Source: Porodaedalea pini
Taxonomy: Eukaryota > Basidiomycota > Agaricomycetes > Hymenochaetales > Hymenochaetaceae
Length of the DNA: 64,000 nt
Assembly: GCA_002794775.1 (NCBI GenBank)
Contig: NBAY01000086.1
Location: 1-64,000, forward strand
Reading direction: 5' to 3'
Shown here: positions 44,346 to 55,389 of the stretch, piece after piece
Numbering within the stretch: position 1 is the stretch's first letter
Layout: each line of letters starts with the position of its first letter
Notes under the pieces: model-generated
Database searches by the model: none
What the model was told of the DNA's origin: nothing
Seen by the model: the letters and a program-made list of their open reading frames with translations, nothing else
Program-made: the position numbers and the translations under genes

Positions 44346-44830
44346 TTCAGCATATAAACCGAAAATGTAGGCGTTCAAGATAGGTATATAATAATAGTAA
44401 GTTTGGTTGAGGAAGTCGAGCGAAGATTAAGAACCACGAGAATTCTGGGTTCGTCGCGAAGCGTCAAATAATCATCGAACAACCACGATCCAGAGCCACA
44501 CTTTTGGGAAAACCGCGTCTCCATTGGTCGTAACTGTGGACCACCTGTCTGCGGCGGCAGTGAGGATATGGCCGCTGGAAAGTCCTGAGCTCACTGGTGT
44601 CCTCTAATTAAAATAGGGACGTGTTTGAAGCGATGAAGCTGCACGAGGTACGAACGATGGTATGACTTCATTCTTGCTTTGCTCAGTGAGAGCGAATAGA
44701 GCTGGCTGATGAACTCCTGGTTCATATAGACTGGAGGGCTGGAATTGAAACGCAGAAGGAACAAAAGTCGGTCTTGAGGGGCACCATTTCATCACATACC
44801 CTGTTGTATGACAACATATAAGAAGATAGA
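44346..44830. other. Intergenic region downstream of the MYND gene
   Basis: About 485 bp with no recognisable feature; short open frames lack known motifs. Confidence 0.35.
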
Positions 44831-45420
44831 TTGATCGGTGAATTTGCGACAAAATACCTCGTTAGACTTTCTATCGCTTTACCTGCAACGAGAGCCCGAC
44901 ACGCTCCTCAAATCGCTGGCCGTACGCGTGTCTGCTTTCCGCTACTCGTCCTACTTATGCTCCTTGACTTTTTATCCCTTGTCGAGACAACGCGCAGAGA
45001 GACTGCCCATACTTCTCGCACTTCTGCAGGATATCCGTGCCGACAAGTTGACACGAGGCGCATGGCCTCCGACGAGCGGCTCAAATCAGATGTCCTGCCG
45101 CGACTACCTCTAAGCTCCGTCGATAACTCATTGTGCTAGAACACATCAGAACAGTGGTAATGGTTTAGACCAGCTGCGATTCGCTACTTTTCAATTCAAA
45201 GCCGGGCCTGTGGACAAGCCGATCTTACACCATGCTCTGGTTGGAGCAGGACCGGAATCTCTTGCGGGCGTAGGACGGATCTGCGAACGCACTTTGTCCT
45301 CCGTGTGATGGTTAATTCGGTGTACGTGTCTGGTAACGAGCCGAGATTTTTCATAGTGGAGGACTGTAGGGCGGAGCAAGGCGGTAGGACGGAGATGTCG
45401 CAGTGCAACAGGTGAGTTCC
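44831..45420 (+). pseudogene. Decayed partial copy of the MYND gene
   Basis: At 44838 the DNA gtgaatttgcgacaaaatacct closely follows exon 3 of the intact gene (GEFATKYLVRLS against SEFAAKYLPRLTS), and further similarity continues for about 150 bp. Around 45355-45410 CRAEQGGRTEMSQCNR recalls the first half of the finger (CPSSKDDNRKELLQCSK). The frames do not connect and the second half of the finger is missing. The evidence is similarity by eye only. Confidence 0.4.
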
Positions 45421-46085
45421 CATCAATATTTCCGCTCATATCTGTACTTTATCACGGATAGCTGATGAATGTAAGATCGTGCAATATGTGCATCTCGTGT
45501 CTTTTGGCTTAGGTCATATTGCCTTGCCTTGCTAAGTAAGAGTCGCAGGTTAGATCACCGTCGAAAGGAATACCCGCAACACAAGGATGTGCTCTAGTCC
45601 GACTTTTTGAGAGGTGAACGTCGCTTATTTGGCTTGAGGAATGTGAAGATTGATACTACATATGTACTTCCATGCACCGCCAACCACATCACAGACGCAG
45701 TGCTAATGCTGATTTTCGCGCACTCTGTTCCCATTCGTAACACCGCGACACCCCGATCCCGTCCTCGAAAACAAGGCTCGTCAGTTTTTCTGTGTCGCAG
45801 GTGCGTACGTTCGTGTTAGCATTTGCACCACTCAACGGCCTCATACAATGTACTGACCGGAATCTAATTCTTGTGATACACATTTAGTCTGAGAGCTTGA
45901 CTACCACGCTTGTCTCCACTCTTGGTTGAGAGCTCGTGTCTTTTCCGGAAGCTAATGTCTCTCGACGCACCACCCGTCCCTGTCATGGTCCCGGCGGTCT
46001 CACACACTTGTTCTATATCTGAAGCCTGCGCATATATCTGAAGCCTGCGCATCCTCGGAAACGCTTGCACACTTGAGCAGGGAAC
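45421..46085. other. Intergenic region with a short tandem duplication
   Basis: About 665 bp. An 18 bp unit (atatctgaagcctgcgca) is repeated head to tail near 46014-46050. No gene recognised. Confidence 0.4.
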
Positions 46086-46341
46086 ATGTCTTTCTCACCT
46101 TCGCACTCGCATTCGCACTCTAAGGAAATGCTGTCAGACGAGAAGTTCGATAGGGTACGTTCACGCATCTCCATCCATGTTCGTGTCGGGTGTGTTTAAC
46201 GCAAAAAACAAAAACAGATCTTTCGCGAAATTGAAGAAGCGAGCGAGCGATGAGCGCTGGAGGAAGATGCAGGTTCACGCACGAGTCTGCTCGACCCCTT
46301 TGTGAGCTCGCTCTCAAACGTGGAACTAGCGAAGAAGTGAC
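46086..46341 (+). pseudogene. Possible small broken gene
   Basis: ATG at 46086 opens MSFSPSHSHSHSKEMLSDEK FDR (two parts of one exon), followed by a plausible intron (gtacgttcac...aaaacag) and IFREIEEASER, then TGA and, in the same frame, ALEEDAGSRTSLLDPFVSSL and SNVELAKK with a stop. The internal TGA could be a decayed CGA arginine codon. No family recognised; the call rests on frame continuity only. Confidence 0.3.
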
Positions 46342-46466
46342 ACCGACAGAGCATAAGCATATCGCAGCTGGGGAGTGTGAGTGCGTTTGTTCCTGCTAAA
46401 ATATCGTGCTGACAAGTGAGCCAGTATCATGATGTGCCGGCTGAGCTCCAAGATGTCGCAAGTGGC

Positions 46467-46900
46467 GCTGCGTTGGACTTCACTGATGAGAGATGAGATA
46501 TCATATTCAGAATAAGTTTGCATTCGAGATAACAGCTTACTATATCGCTGAGAAAGGTGCACATTCATCGACCATCTTCCAAAGATTTTCCGCAGTATAT
46601 ATGTTCTAGCCCACGAATTAGTAACTCTAAATTGTCGTTCCAAGTAGCTTTGTATGTTGGAACATCCTGCAGCTGCTGATGTGTAACTCATGTCAGAATC
46701 AGATTAGGAGGAAATGTGAAGATTTGCATTTCTGAGGCCATTACATATGGTGATGGTGGTTTGAGAACAGACGCATTGGATCGTCTGTTCTGGATTTCAT
46801 TCCAACGCCCTGCGAGTCATGTCCACAACGCGAGACGATGGCTCTTCCAACACACCTCCCTCACTTCATATATGCGTCTGCACCCACTTCACGGCAGAAA
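46467..46900 (-). pseudogene. F-box gene 5' fragment with flank, copy 4
   Basis: Matches the first exons of the F-box copies (revcomp of the segments encoding ISSLISEVQ and KIFGRWSMN), the divergent promoter segment, and on the plus strand the first codons of the small conserved gene (ATGGCTCTTCCAACACACC at 46840, diverging after about 20 codons). Frames are broken and the F-box itself is missing, so this is a decayed fragment of the same unit. Confidence 0.6.
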
Positions 46901-47373
46901 TTTATGGGTTCTTCTGCGAGGGAGGAGATCGGGGAAGGTTTAATGGTGATCATATAGTTTCAGTCGAAAAAGTGATATCCGGACAGCGAAACTGATCGTA
47001 CTATGTAGATGTAATGAATAATTTCCTATTACCCGAGGCGGGCCACGCCAGAAAGTGATGCATTACAGCGATAATAATAAAATAAATGTGATATATGGAC
47101 AGCAGATTGTCTGCGTTGTAATGGAACAGAGTATGTCATTGCAGGATTGAGCGTGTCGTGGAGAGAAGGGACGACTACGGCATTATAGTGTTATCCACCA
47201 AAAGGTATAGATCCACATTTTTTTCTCTCATAAAGATGGCGTTATAGTCGATCTAGCTTCAACGATATACAAATCTCAAACTCAGACAGCTTGAGGATGC
47301 AGAATTTAATAGAAGTCAGATTTCGATTGACTCGAGTTGACATAAGAACATACCAGAGGATATGATTGTTAAG
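46901..47373. other. Intergenic region homologous to the 3' flank of F-box copy 1
   Basis: From about 47.10 kb the sequence resembles 34.87-35.17 kb (for example tctgcgttg, ggaacagagtat, gcaggatt-agcgtgtcgt), marking the left part of duplication unit B. No gene. Confidence 0.5.
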
Positions 47374-48972
47374 TCAGGAACCACGCAATGCGGACTCGAG
47401 AGAGTCTATTGTGAATGTACCATCCTTCATCTCACGGCAGAAATAGAACTCGAACGTGATAGAAATGTCTCCCGCAGTCTGGCGGAGTTCGAGAAAGAAT
47501 GGTACAACGACCCCCGGTATCCCGCTGCAGTTACAGAAGTGAAGACGTCGCAGGGAATGCGTCATGAAGGGCTCGCGGCCGCAATCTCATATCAGATTTA
47601 CCCCCTGCAATGACAGTGTTTCAACATGCCGAGGCATGTGTTTGAAGATGAACCCGATGTCCACGGTGTGTTCTCGCGGCCAAACCTCCAAAGTAAGCTC
47701 CTGGAGGGATGTGCTGGCCAGCAGAAAGCGCGACAGTGAGTTATGAAGTGCCTGCATACTGTTTTCGCCGACGTCGATATAAAGCTTCAATTTCAAAATG
47801 GCAGAAAGGCTCATTTTTCAACTAAGAAATCGGCTATATGTTCAAGCGGGAAACGGACGTCAAGCGAAACAAGGCTTGGGAGTGCTACTGGGTCCAAGAG
47901 GTTCACGGTACCTAGGTCATCAATTTTTCTGTGATCGGGGAAGTTGATATGAAGTTCTTGGAGCAGGTTGGACGATGATAGGAAATCTATCAATTCCTTC
48001 ACATGAAATTGTCGTTCGTACAAGCGCAGACTGCATCGGACCAAATTTCTTCCTAGAGTAGGTCGCGGAACAAAAATGGCGTGTAACACACGAAGCACTA
48101 GTACTGGCATCTCCCATGAGTCACAGAAACGTGTAAAGGGAGTGTCGATCCAGAGCATGTGAAGAACTGGCCATCGAAGGCCTTTCGAATACAGTCGTAA
48201 CTCCCAAGGGAATTGGATAGGGTCACAATGCCTAGATCTTCAAGGCGCGATGACAGTGACAGAATAGCCTTCATGGGTTCGATGTTATAGCGTTCCCAAA
48301 TGTCACCTTTTAGAGAAAGGACTCCGCTCCGCTCCGCAAACGCCCTGATTTGTTCGGGAGGCCAATGTGATAGCAACTTGAACTTTGCCCAAATTTCGGG
48401 GCATGAGATGACAACCGATCGAAAGCGTCTGCACACGTGCGATAGTGCCACTGTGTGTTTTATACCAGTGGCAACGTACAAGAGTATTTCTGAAAGTAGT
48501 TCGTCCGGTAGTCGTTGCAGCCCATAGTTCAGCGCAGTCTGCGTAATATGATATTCCATCTTTTTGGTCTTTTCATCCAAATCATTTATCCTTTCGTTCA
48601 TGTTCTCTGAGAAGATGCGGAGACTATGCAGCACATCCACTGACACCGCATGAGCCCTCCGCATAGACCTAAATGCCTCCAATTTATTATCAACGTATTG
48701 GACTTCACTGATGAGAGATGAGACATCACTATTCAGAATACTTTTGCATGCGAGATAACAACTTACTCTATCGCAGAGAACGATGCACACTCATTGACCA
48801 TCTTCCAAATTCTGTCTACAGTACGTTCTAGCCCTCGAATTAACTCTGAAAAGCCATCGTTCCAAACGGCTTTCCCCGCTGGGACATCCTGCAGCTCGAG
48901 ACCTCTGTTGATGTGGTACTCACGTCAGAGAGACATTAGGAGGAGAGTGAAGACTCGCATTTCTGATGCCAT
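47374..48972 (-). pseudogene. F-box protein, copy 3 (multiply broken)
   Basis: Same structure as copy 1, starting at ATG 48972. The F-box is conserved (LQRLPDELLSEILLYVATGI, ALSHVCRRFRSVVISCPEIW), but after KAILSLSSRLEDLGIV deletions and frame changes split the LRR-like tail into pieces (about 48158-47811, 47814-47587 and 47565-47374). Clearly a pseudogene as read. Confidence 0.75.
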
Positions 48973-49064
48973 TTTTATGATGGTGGTTCGAGACAGACTG
49001 TCGTGAGCTTCCTATTTTGGATTTCATTCCAGCGCCCTCTGAGTCACGTCCACAACGCGGTTCA

Positions 49065-49515
49065 ATGCCTCTTCCAACGCACCTCGCTCACGTCATATAC
49101 GCGACTGCTCTCACCTCATTCACTCTCCACCTTCTTTCTGCACGTAAGGCCGGTGCTGCCACGAGACAGCAGGTCGACGTGCGCATCAGTCTCCTTGACG
49201 GACTCACGACGCGACTGCGCACGGGCGAACGCGTCTCCGCTGACGAGGTTGGAAGGGTCAGACGGCTGTTGAGGGGAGATGGATCAGAGGCGCTTTATTG
49301 AGAGAAGAGGTGGCAGAGAAGAATGTGGACTGGGAGGCTGTTGTGCTCAGAAGGAAGGATGATCAAATCGAGAATGAAACAAGGCGTGAGGAAGAGATCA
49401 GCAAGGAATGGGCGGCTGGTGAGTTCTTGCTACATCTCGAGTCTATTGAAACGTTCTAAATTCTGTTTGACAGATTAAGTTCTGCAAAAGGAGGATGAGG
49501 AGCGATGACATCTAA
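49065..49515 (+). pseudogene. Small conserved protein, copy B (frameshift)
   Basis: Starts MPLPTHLAHVIYATALTSFT. One base is missing near 49296 (cgctttattgag against cgctttcattgag in copy A), ending the frame at TGA after SEALY. Downstream, the codon that is a stop in copy A is intact here (AAG-GAA-TGG), as are the intron and the last exon IKFCKRRMRSDDI. The two copies are therefore damaged at different places. Confidence 0.65.
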
Positions 49516-50205
49516 GAGTTTTGAAGAACCTATGTCCATCATCCGCTTCGTCTGGTCACCTCTCTACAGCACAGGTCTGTTTCTCGCGATGCGCAGCCGA
49601 CTGTGAGACAATTCTTGTTTTTTTTTTTTTTTTGCTGGAGGTTTATACCGATAATTTATTAAGTAGCAATGCGGATAGCATTCTCAAAGATGAGGAACCT
49701 GGATCCATCAAACTTCACTTCTCCAGAATACATTGTCCGCGCCCTAATCCATATATCAATAAGTTGTTACAACATTCTATGCCCCGCATGACAATCGGAC
49801 GCGTCTACGCGAGGCGTTTTGTTTTGTTTTAGGTGCCGTACGCCGTGGTTTTGATGCAAAATGGAAAGAAAAGGCTGCAGACGTTAGGACTGTAGTGATG
49901 ATTGCATGCAAGACCAGTCCAGGCTCTTTATGACTCACTGACCGGTGGTTCCTACGCCTTTCCAATGGTGCGCTTTACGTCTCGTTCTTAGCATGCTGCG
50001 TCGAGTATCTGTCAATTTCCGACATCTTCGTGTTGAGGCCATACCATGTAGTATTGCCAGTGACATTGACAATGTGAATACGAGCACTAGCATAACCGCA
50101 GGAGAATGAGCCCGTGGCAAGATCCTTTCAATGTTGGTCGAAACTTTCTCTATTGAAAAAAGATCCAAGGTAAGGAGTTCGTTTGATGTGCTGTTGATAA
50201 ACCGT

Positions 50206-51347
50206 AATACGTTACGTGAGGTTTTAGAAACCTGGTCAGAATCTAGGGCCTTTCCCAAAATCCTGTACACGGTTCCCGTGCGTATCTCCTGAAAATATTC
50301 TGTGAAGACGTGCAAGACTGCTAACGATCTGGGTTGAAGTATGGAAGTAACCCTTCCGGAACGACTACTTCAATCTAACGGCGCCGTGAAATCCTCGATC
50401 TTGCGAGAATATACGACTTCTTGATCTTCGAAGGTTTGTCCTCCCCAACCCCACTCTCTTCTTCCTGATCTTCAGCTAAAATTCACTCTATTCTCTCGAT
50501 TGTCAGATGACCCATTTTCCTACCTCTACTATGGAAAGTCTCCGCGCCCCGCATCCTATTTTGCGCTTGAAAGCGAGCAGCCGGAGGTCGGGCGAGTGAT
50601 ACGGTTCGACAGTCTGTCCAAAATCATCTCAAGCGGCTTCCGCATCGGCTTTGCATGTGGGCCGGAGGCCATCATCGACGTCATGGACGCCCATGTAAGT
50701 TTTGCGCGCCTTTACATCCAGAAGTATCAGTCGTTTTTATCCATGAATGATTAGACTTCAATCTCGAACCTGCAGACTTCAACATTCACACAGGTTATCG
50801 CAGACACGCTCCTGCGCTCTTGGGGCTACGATGGCTTCAAGAAGCACGTCGAACATGCGGCAGAGTTTTACAGGAAGAGACGTGATAAGTTCGAGAGCGC
50901 TTTGAATCGGCACATGCGGGGACTAGCAGAGTGGACGTCGCCGGATGCAGGAATGTTCATATGGTGAGTCGACTCGCCATCAGCCAAACTAAACATCTTG
51001 ACATTTTTTGTTCTAGGATCAAGCTCCTGCTGAGGGAACCATCTCTTCCGGTCATCACTCAAGAGAATGACTTGCTGCTGACCGACGACCCGGCTGGTTC
51101 CAGAGTTGCAGGAGGTGACTCCGAACTGATTTTTGCACTGGCTGTCGAAAGAGGAGTCCTCCCATTGCCTGGCGTCGCGTTTATGCCTGATGGACGGAAG
51201 ACGCCATACGTACGCGTGTCATTTAGCCAGCTCGATGAGGACAAGATCGAAGAGGCCGTGAAGCGGCTGGCGCAAACTGTTATGGAGGCGCGTAGGACCA
51301 GGGTTTCAGAACGTCCAAGAGATACGTTAATATATTCTCGACTGTAG
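50206..51347 (+). pseudogene. Aminotransferase, copy B (5'-truncated)
   Basis: Begins inside the exon for TLREVLENWPESRPFPKILY; the first six or so exons are absent through a deletion of about 1.27 kb relative to unit A. In the next exon ACTTCAATCTAACGG replaces ACTTCAGAAAAGCGG, giving a TAA stop. Downstream the PLP-lysine segment (SLSKIISSGFRIGF) and C-terminus are almost the same as copy A. It cannot encode a working enzyme. Confidence 0.8.
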
Positions 51348-51813
51348 TATAATGCATGTACTGTAGAAACCTAGAATGCTTCGGTTACTTGGATGGATTG
51401 AACATGAATGAGAGAGTAAGCTGCTCTCGGTCATGACCGAGTCGGACCTAGCAGACGTCCAGGCTATTCAAATTGAGACAGCGCATACAGACTGCTGGGG
51501 TGATTCTGAAACGATATTACAGTATGACAACGCAGCTCACTGATTCTCATCTTCCTTCTGTAGAACTATTTAGGATATCCTGACAGACTCAAACAGCAGG
51601 AACTCACCGGCCTCCCTCTCCTTGCTGACCTTTTCCTCACTCTCAATTTCATTCCCAATCTGATCGTCTTCCCTACCGCAGTCGCCAGCTTTTCTAGTCC
51701 GTGTCTTTTTCTGCTGCCTTCCTAAATAAACTGCCTTTCCCGCATCGTCTGGCTTAGGCCATCTGACGTTCCCATTGGAATCCCAAGCTCGTCAAGGGAG
51801 ACATGCTCGCCTG
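51348..51813. other. Non-coding 3' flank of aminotransferase copy B
   Basis: Nearly identical to 40462-40932 (differences such as gattctgaa[a/t]cgat and aacagca[g/c]gaactc). Contains the same antisense gene-tail fragment. Ends exactly where the repeat-bounded element begins. Confidence 0.6.
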
Positions 51814-51889
51814 CACTTCAGGCTACCCCTAAAAGTAGACCTATTAGGCTAATTCTTACACACAGATAATTAGCCTATTAGGGGTCAGG

Positions 51890-52160
51890 TTTGGGTGTAC
51901 CCAATTTCCTGGGTGCACCCAGTGGGTGTGAGCTGGGTATACCCAATTGTAATTACCGTGGGAAAATTAGGCCTACCCAGTTTCTAGGGCACTCCCAACT
52001 GGGCCTCCCCAATGTTCCTAGGTGGGCATGCCTAATTTTCTGGGTGTGCCCATATGGGCATGCCCAATTTTTTGGGTGTACCCAGGTGGACATGCCCTGG
52101 GTGTACCCAGATATGTCACTGTCACTGACTGTCTGGGGGACTTTTGGGCACACCCAGAAA
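51890..52160. repeat. Left TGGG-N4-CCCA array
   Basis: About ten imperfectly spaced copies of the interrupted palindrome, such as tgggtgtaccca, tgggtgcaccca, tgggtataccca, tgggcatgccca and tgggcacaccca, within 270 bp. Confidence 0.75.
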
Positions 52161-53279
52161 ATCATCCCTCCCTCCCCTTTTATTTTTTTATTTTCTTCTT
52201 CAGCTGTATACTTCTAATGGCTTCATAGATGCATATATAAATATAGGTTGCATGCTGAATGTGCATCTGCTATTTTAAGCTCTGTATATAGCTTGTAGAC
52301 ATTATAAAGTATGAAAGTCAATTATATTGACATCTGAGCTTGCTATTGCAGAATACCCATTGTCAAGTGCAAATAGCAAGTTGTTTGATTAAGCTTTGAG
52401 CTCAGTTTTGAATGTATCTTGACCTCAATCAAGCTCAAATTTTATTTATTTTATTTGGGACTTCATTCTACTTCAAAGTTCAAATCTCAATTCTATTGCT
52501 AAAACTTTCTTCTCCCTTAGGTCATAACAATCAAGCTAGAACCTCATGGTTGATTCTTGAGCTCTACATTCATTCTCAAATTGAGCAGCTTCTGTAAGCC
52601 CACCAGAGCATTTTTACCACATCTGACTTAACATCAACTGGCTGGACATCATGTCATGACTCTGAGGTACTGAGCTGCTGATATTCCAAGATGCACAAAC
52701 TCCAGAAGGCCACCATACATCCATACCATGACTGCACTGAGTCTGAGCCTGAAACTTGGTGGCAGCATAGCCTCTGGACATTTGGAGCATAGCACATTAT
52801 ATTCTATTTATATTCTTTTCATATTCCCTTCACTCCCCAACCCATCCAAAGCTAATATGAACTCATTCAAAGCTCATATGCACTTGCACTGAGTCAAGTG
52901 ATCCTTTGGCAGACATATACTAAAGATTTATGCATTCTGAGAGTAATTCTCAACAGATTCCTTTCAGACTGGTACTGTATAGTTCATATTATATAATCCT
53001 TCCTATTTGAACCCTTTCTGATGCCTTTGTTGCCTCAGTCTCTCTGACAGCAACAAATATTGTTTTGTCCTGTCTGCCTTGTGGGCTCAAGTGTTGGCAC
53101 TATCTAGGTGCCTTCTATATAGGATCAATTTATTACTGCAAAGAGAAATAAGATTAGATACTACTGAGATGAAAAGGAGAGCCTGACTGAGAGAGCCTAG
53201 ATGTCTTAGGTATATACAAAGATTTGGAGGTGTCCAGTTGGATGTGCCTAAAACATTTGAGAGTGTCTAGCTAGGTATT

Positions 53280-53800
53280 CCCAGATACATTGGGTATGCC
53301 CAGTTGGGCACTTCCAATTATTTGGGTATGCCCAGTTGGGCACTCCCAATTATTTGGGCACACCCAGTTGGACACTCCCAATTATTTGGGCACGCCCAGT
53401 TGGGCACTCCTAATTATTTGGGCATGCCCAGTTGGGCACTCCCAATTATTTGGGTACGCCCAGTTGGGCACTCCCAATTATTTGGGTATGCCCAGTTGGG
53501 CACTCCCAACCATCTGGGTACACCCAGTTGGGCACTCCCAACCATCTGGGTACACCCAGTTGGGCACTCCCAACCATCTGGGTACACCCAGTTGGGCACT
53601 CCCAACCATCTGGGTACACCCAGTTGGGCACTCCCAACCATCTGGGTACACCCAGTTGGGCACTCCCAACCATCTGGGTACACCCAGTTGGGCACTCCCA
53701 ACCATCTGGGTACGCCCAGTTGGGCACTCCCAACCATCTGGGTACACCCAGTTGGGCACTCCCAACTATTTGGGAATACCCAGTTGGGTGTGCCTAGCTA
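53280..53800. repeat. 32 bp minisatellite, about 16 units
   Basis: Unit of 32 bp containing two interrupted palindromes, TGGGCACTCCCA and TGGGTACACCCA. The first half of the array has attatttggg and the second half accatctggg at the same place, so there are two homogenised subfamilies. The long overlapping open frames on both strands come from the repeat lacking stop codons, not from genes. Confidence 0.9.
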
Positions 53801-54089
53801 CTTATTATCTTTTTTAATTTCTGCCTAAGATTTTTTTTTCTTTTTTTGAGAAGTAAAAACTGTTATGTCATGAAAATCAATTGGGTCTAGAATAGAAGTC
53901 TTGAATATTCTATGGAGAATCTCTCAATCATTTTACTATAGGCTCTGAATCTTAGCTGCCTTGCTCTGAAGACCAATCAATACACTGCAAGCCACTGCAG
54001 GTCAGATGACAATGTTGTTTGATGTGAAAGCAAAAGAAAGTAATGTTTGCTGTGCACTGAGCACTGCATGTTGGTGAGCTACAATGACC

Positions 54090-55136
54090 ATACTAGAACA
54101 TGCTCCAAGGGTCAGCAGCATCATACTGATCATGTTGGTACAGAGCATAGCTTGGGGAGTTGGACTGATCCGCCAGGAAAATGAGCGAGTTCATGGTAGC
54201 AGTGTACTTGTTGGGGCCATGGTCACTGTAGTTGAAAAGCAAAGTCACACCCTGAATATACATGTGCAAAAAACCACTGAGGTTCAAGTTTGGGTTGTTA
54301 CTGAACATGCCAAACTCCGAACCAGTTGCTGACACAAGCGAAGAGGTTATCTCAGACTAGCCAGTCATTCCGAAGTACCAATAGTTTTTTAGTTTGCTGT
54401 CTCCACCCACAAACCATCATCTGAGACAGCAAAGCAGTTCTCCTTCGCATTCGCAACAGTAAGAGGAAGAAGCTGCACTGTGTTTCCAGTCATGTCATCA
54501 CTAAGGATGGTGAGAGATGCCAAAGTGAGACCACCATTGCAAACACAGTTCCAGTTACCCTTAATATCAGCATCTGACCACCAGCCATTCGTGCCCTGTG
54601 CCAGAGCAGCAATGCCAAGGGACAGACCATACTGGTTCAAAGTGGACCAGATCATCTCCTTCTTGTCATCAGCCCACATGTCGTAAAGCTAGTTGTAAGC
54701 AATACCAAAAGCGGCGGACATTTCAGCAGTGTCAAGAAAATGAGCAGGACTCCACCTGTCAACAGCGGGATCCCATGAGGTCGAGCCATTGCCAGCAGCA
54801 TTCTGCAAGTACAACATATCAGCATGTACGAGGATGCAAATTATATAATGAGCCAAACCTGGAGCTCTAGCCAGGTACGGTCAACTCACAATGAATCGTT
54901 CGTCATGCGGTAGACATACGCAAAGGCCTTATGCACTCTTTGACTTGACGGCAGGCATCAAGCATACCACTGGCACCATCCATGAAATACGGGACAGGGT
55001 CCATGGCCTTCCAATCAGAGGCATTGCCGAAGATCGTCTGGTTCCAGCCGCTGAAGTAAGGGTCGTGCGCAATAAGGTTAGGCAGCACTTCCCACTTGAA
55101 AGCCGGCTCAATGAGACGCAGCTAGAGCAAAAGTAG
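54090..55136 (-). pseudogene. Heparinase-II/III-like lyase fragment, left arm
   Basis: Reads right to left: IAHDPYFSGWNQTIFGNASD, WKAMDPVPYFMDGASGML, a frame change at KECI/RPL, YVYRMTNDSL, an intron, NAAGNGSTSWDPAVDRW, FLDTAEMSAAFGIAYN then TAG in place of the usual DW, YDMWADDKKEMIWSTLNQYG, AQGTNGWWSDADIKGNWNC, VCNGGLTLASL, and a damaged stretch at AAAAAA followed by SATGSEFGMFSNNPNLNLSG and GPNKYTATMNSLIFLADQ. The order matches extracellular heparinase-type polysaccharide-lyase-like proteins of basidiomycetes, which I know from memory. Signal peptide and C-terminus are missing and it has several breaks. From 54520 rightwards it is repeated in the other palindrome arm. Confidence 0.7.
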
Positions 55137-55389
55137 CGTGTCTTCCTCACAGTCTGGACCTGGTTCTTCTGCATGGTGATGGTGATGTCGATGTGACGCT
55201 CTGGGATAGATGCACGGCCGCATCATCTGGCAGCGTCGCAGCACATCTAAGTGCCCTGTTTGCCATGCCTGCCTTCGTCCTCACATGACCAAACTCCGGG
55301 CTTGCGCCTGCATCTGACAAGGGTGGACTCGGGAAGTGCATCACGTTGTGCACTGCAGAAACCGGAGACGATCCAAATGCGCTTGCACC

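Larger units (their letters stand above)
47100..51813 (+). repeat. Segmental duplication, unit B
   Basis: Direct repeat of unit A (34.87-40.93 kb), shorter mainly because the first half of the aminotransferase is missing. Similarity is uneven: many substitutions and indels in the F-box and small-gene part, but from about 51.11 kb to 51.81 kb only a handful of differences, even in non-coding DNA. The right edge coincides with the left edge of a repeat-bounded element. Confidence 0.85.
51814..53810. mobile_element. Repeat-bounded non-autonomous element (candidate)
   Basis: About 2 kb with arrays of TGGG-N4-CCCA at both ends and about 1.05 kb of AT-rich, non-coding DNA between (52.17-53.22 kb). 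Near the left edge the sequence makes a perfect stem: cctattaggctaatt ... aattagcctattagg (about 51839-51886). Dense subterminal motif arrays at both ends are typical of DNA transposons whose transposase binds them. No transposase, terminal inverted repeat or target duplication was established, so the class and exact ends are open. Confidence 0.45.

Noticed and set aside
51339..51560. Possible tRNA-like or hairpin sequence after aminotransferase copy B (ggtcatgaccgagtcgg)
   Set aside because: Short inverted repeats only; no cloverleaf or box A/B pair could be assembled, and it simply matches the same flank of copy A.
53290..53828. Long overlapping open frames with WECPTG/ALPTIW-type repeats on both strands
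   Set aside because: They arise because a 32 bp stop-free unit is read in all frames; there is no start context, intron pattern or family, and the opposite strand is equally open.
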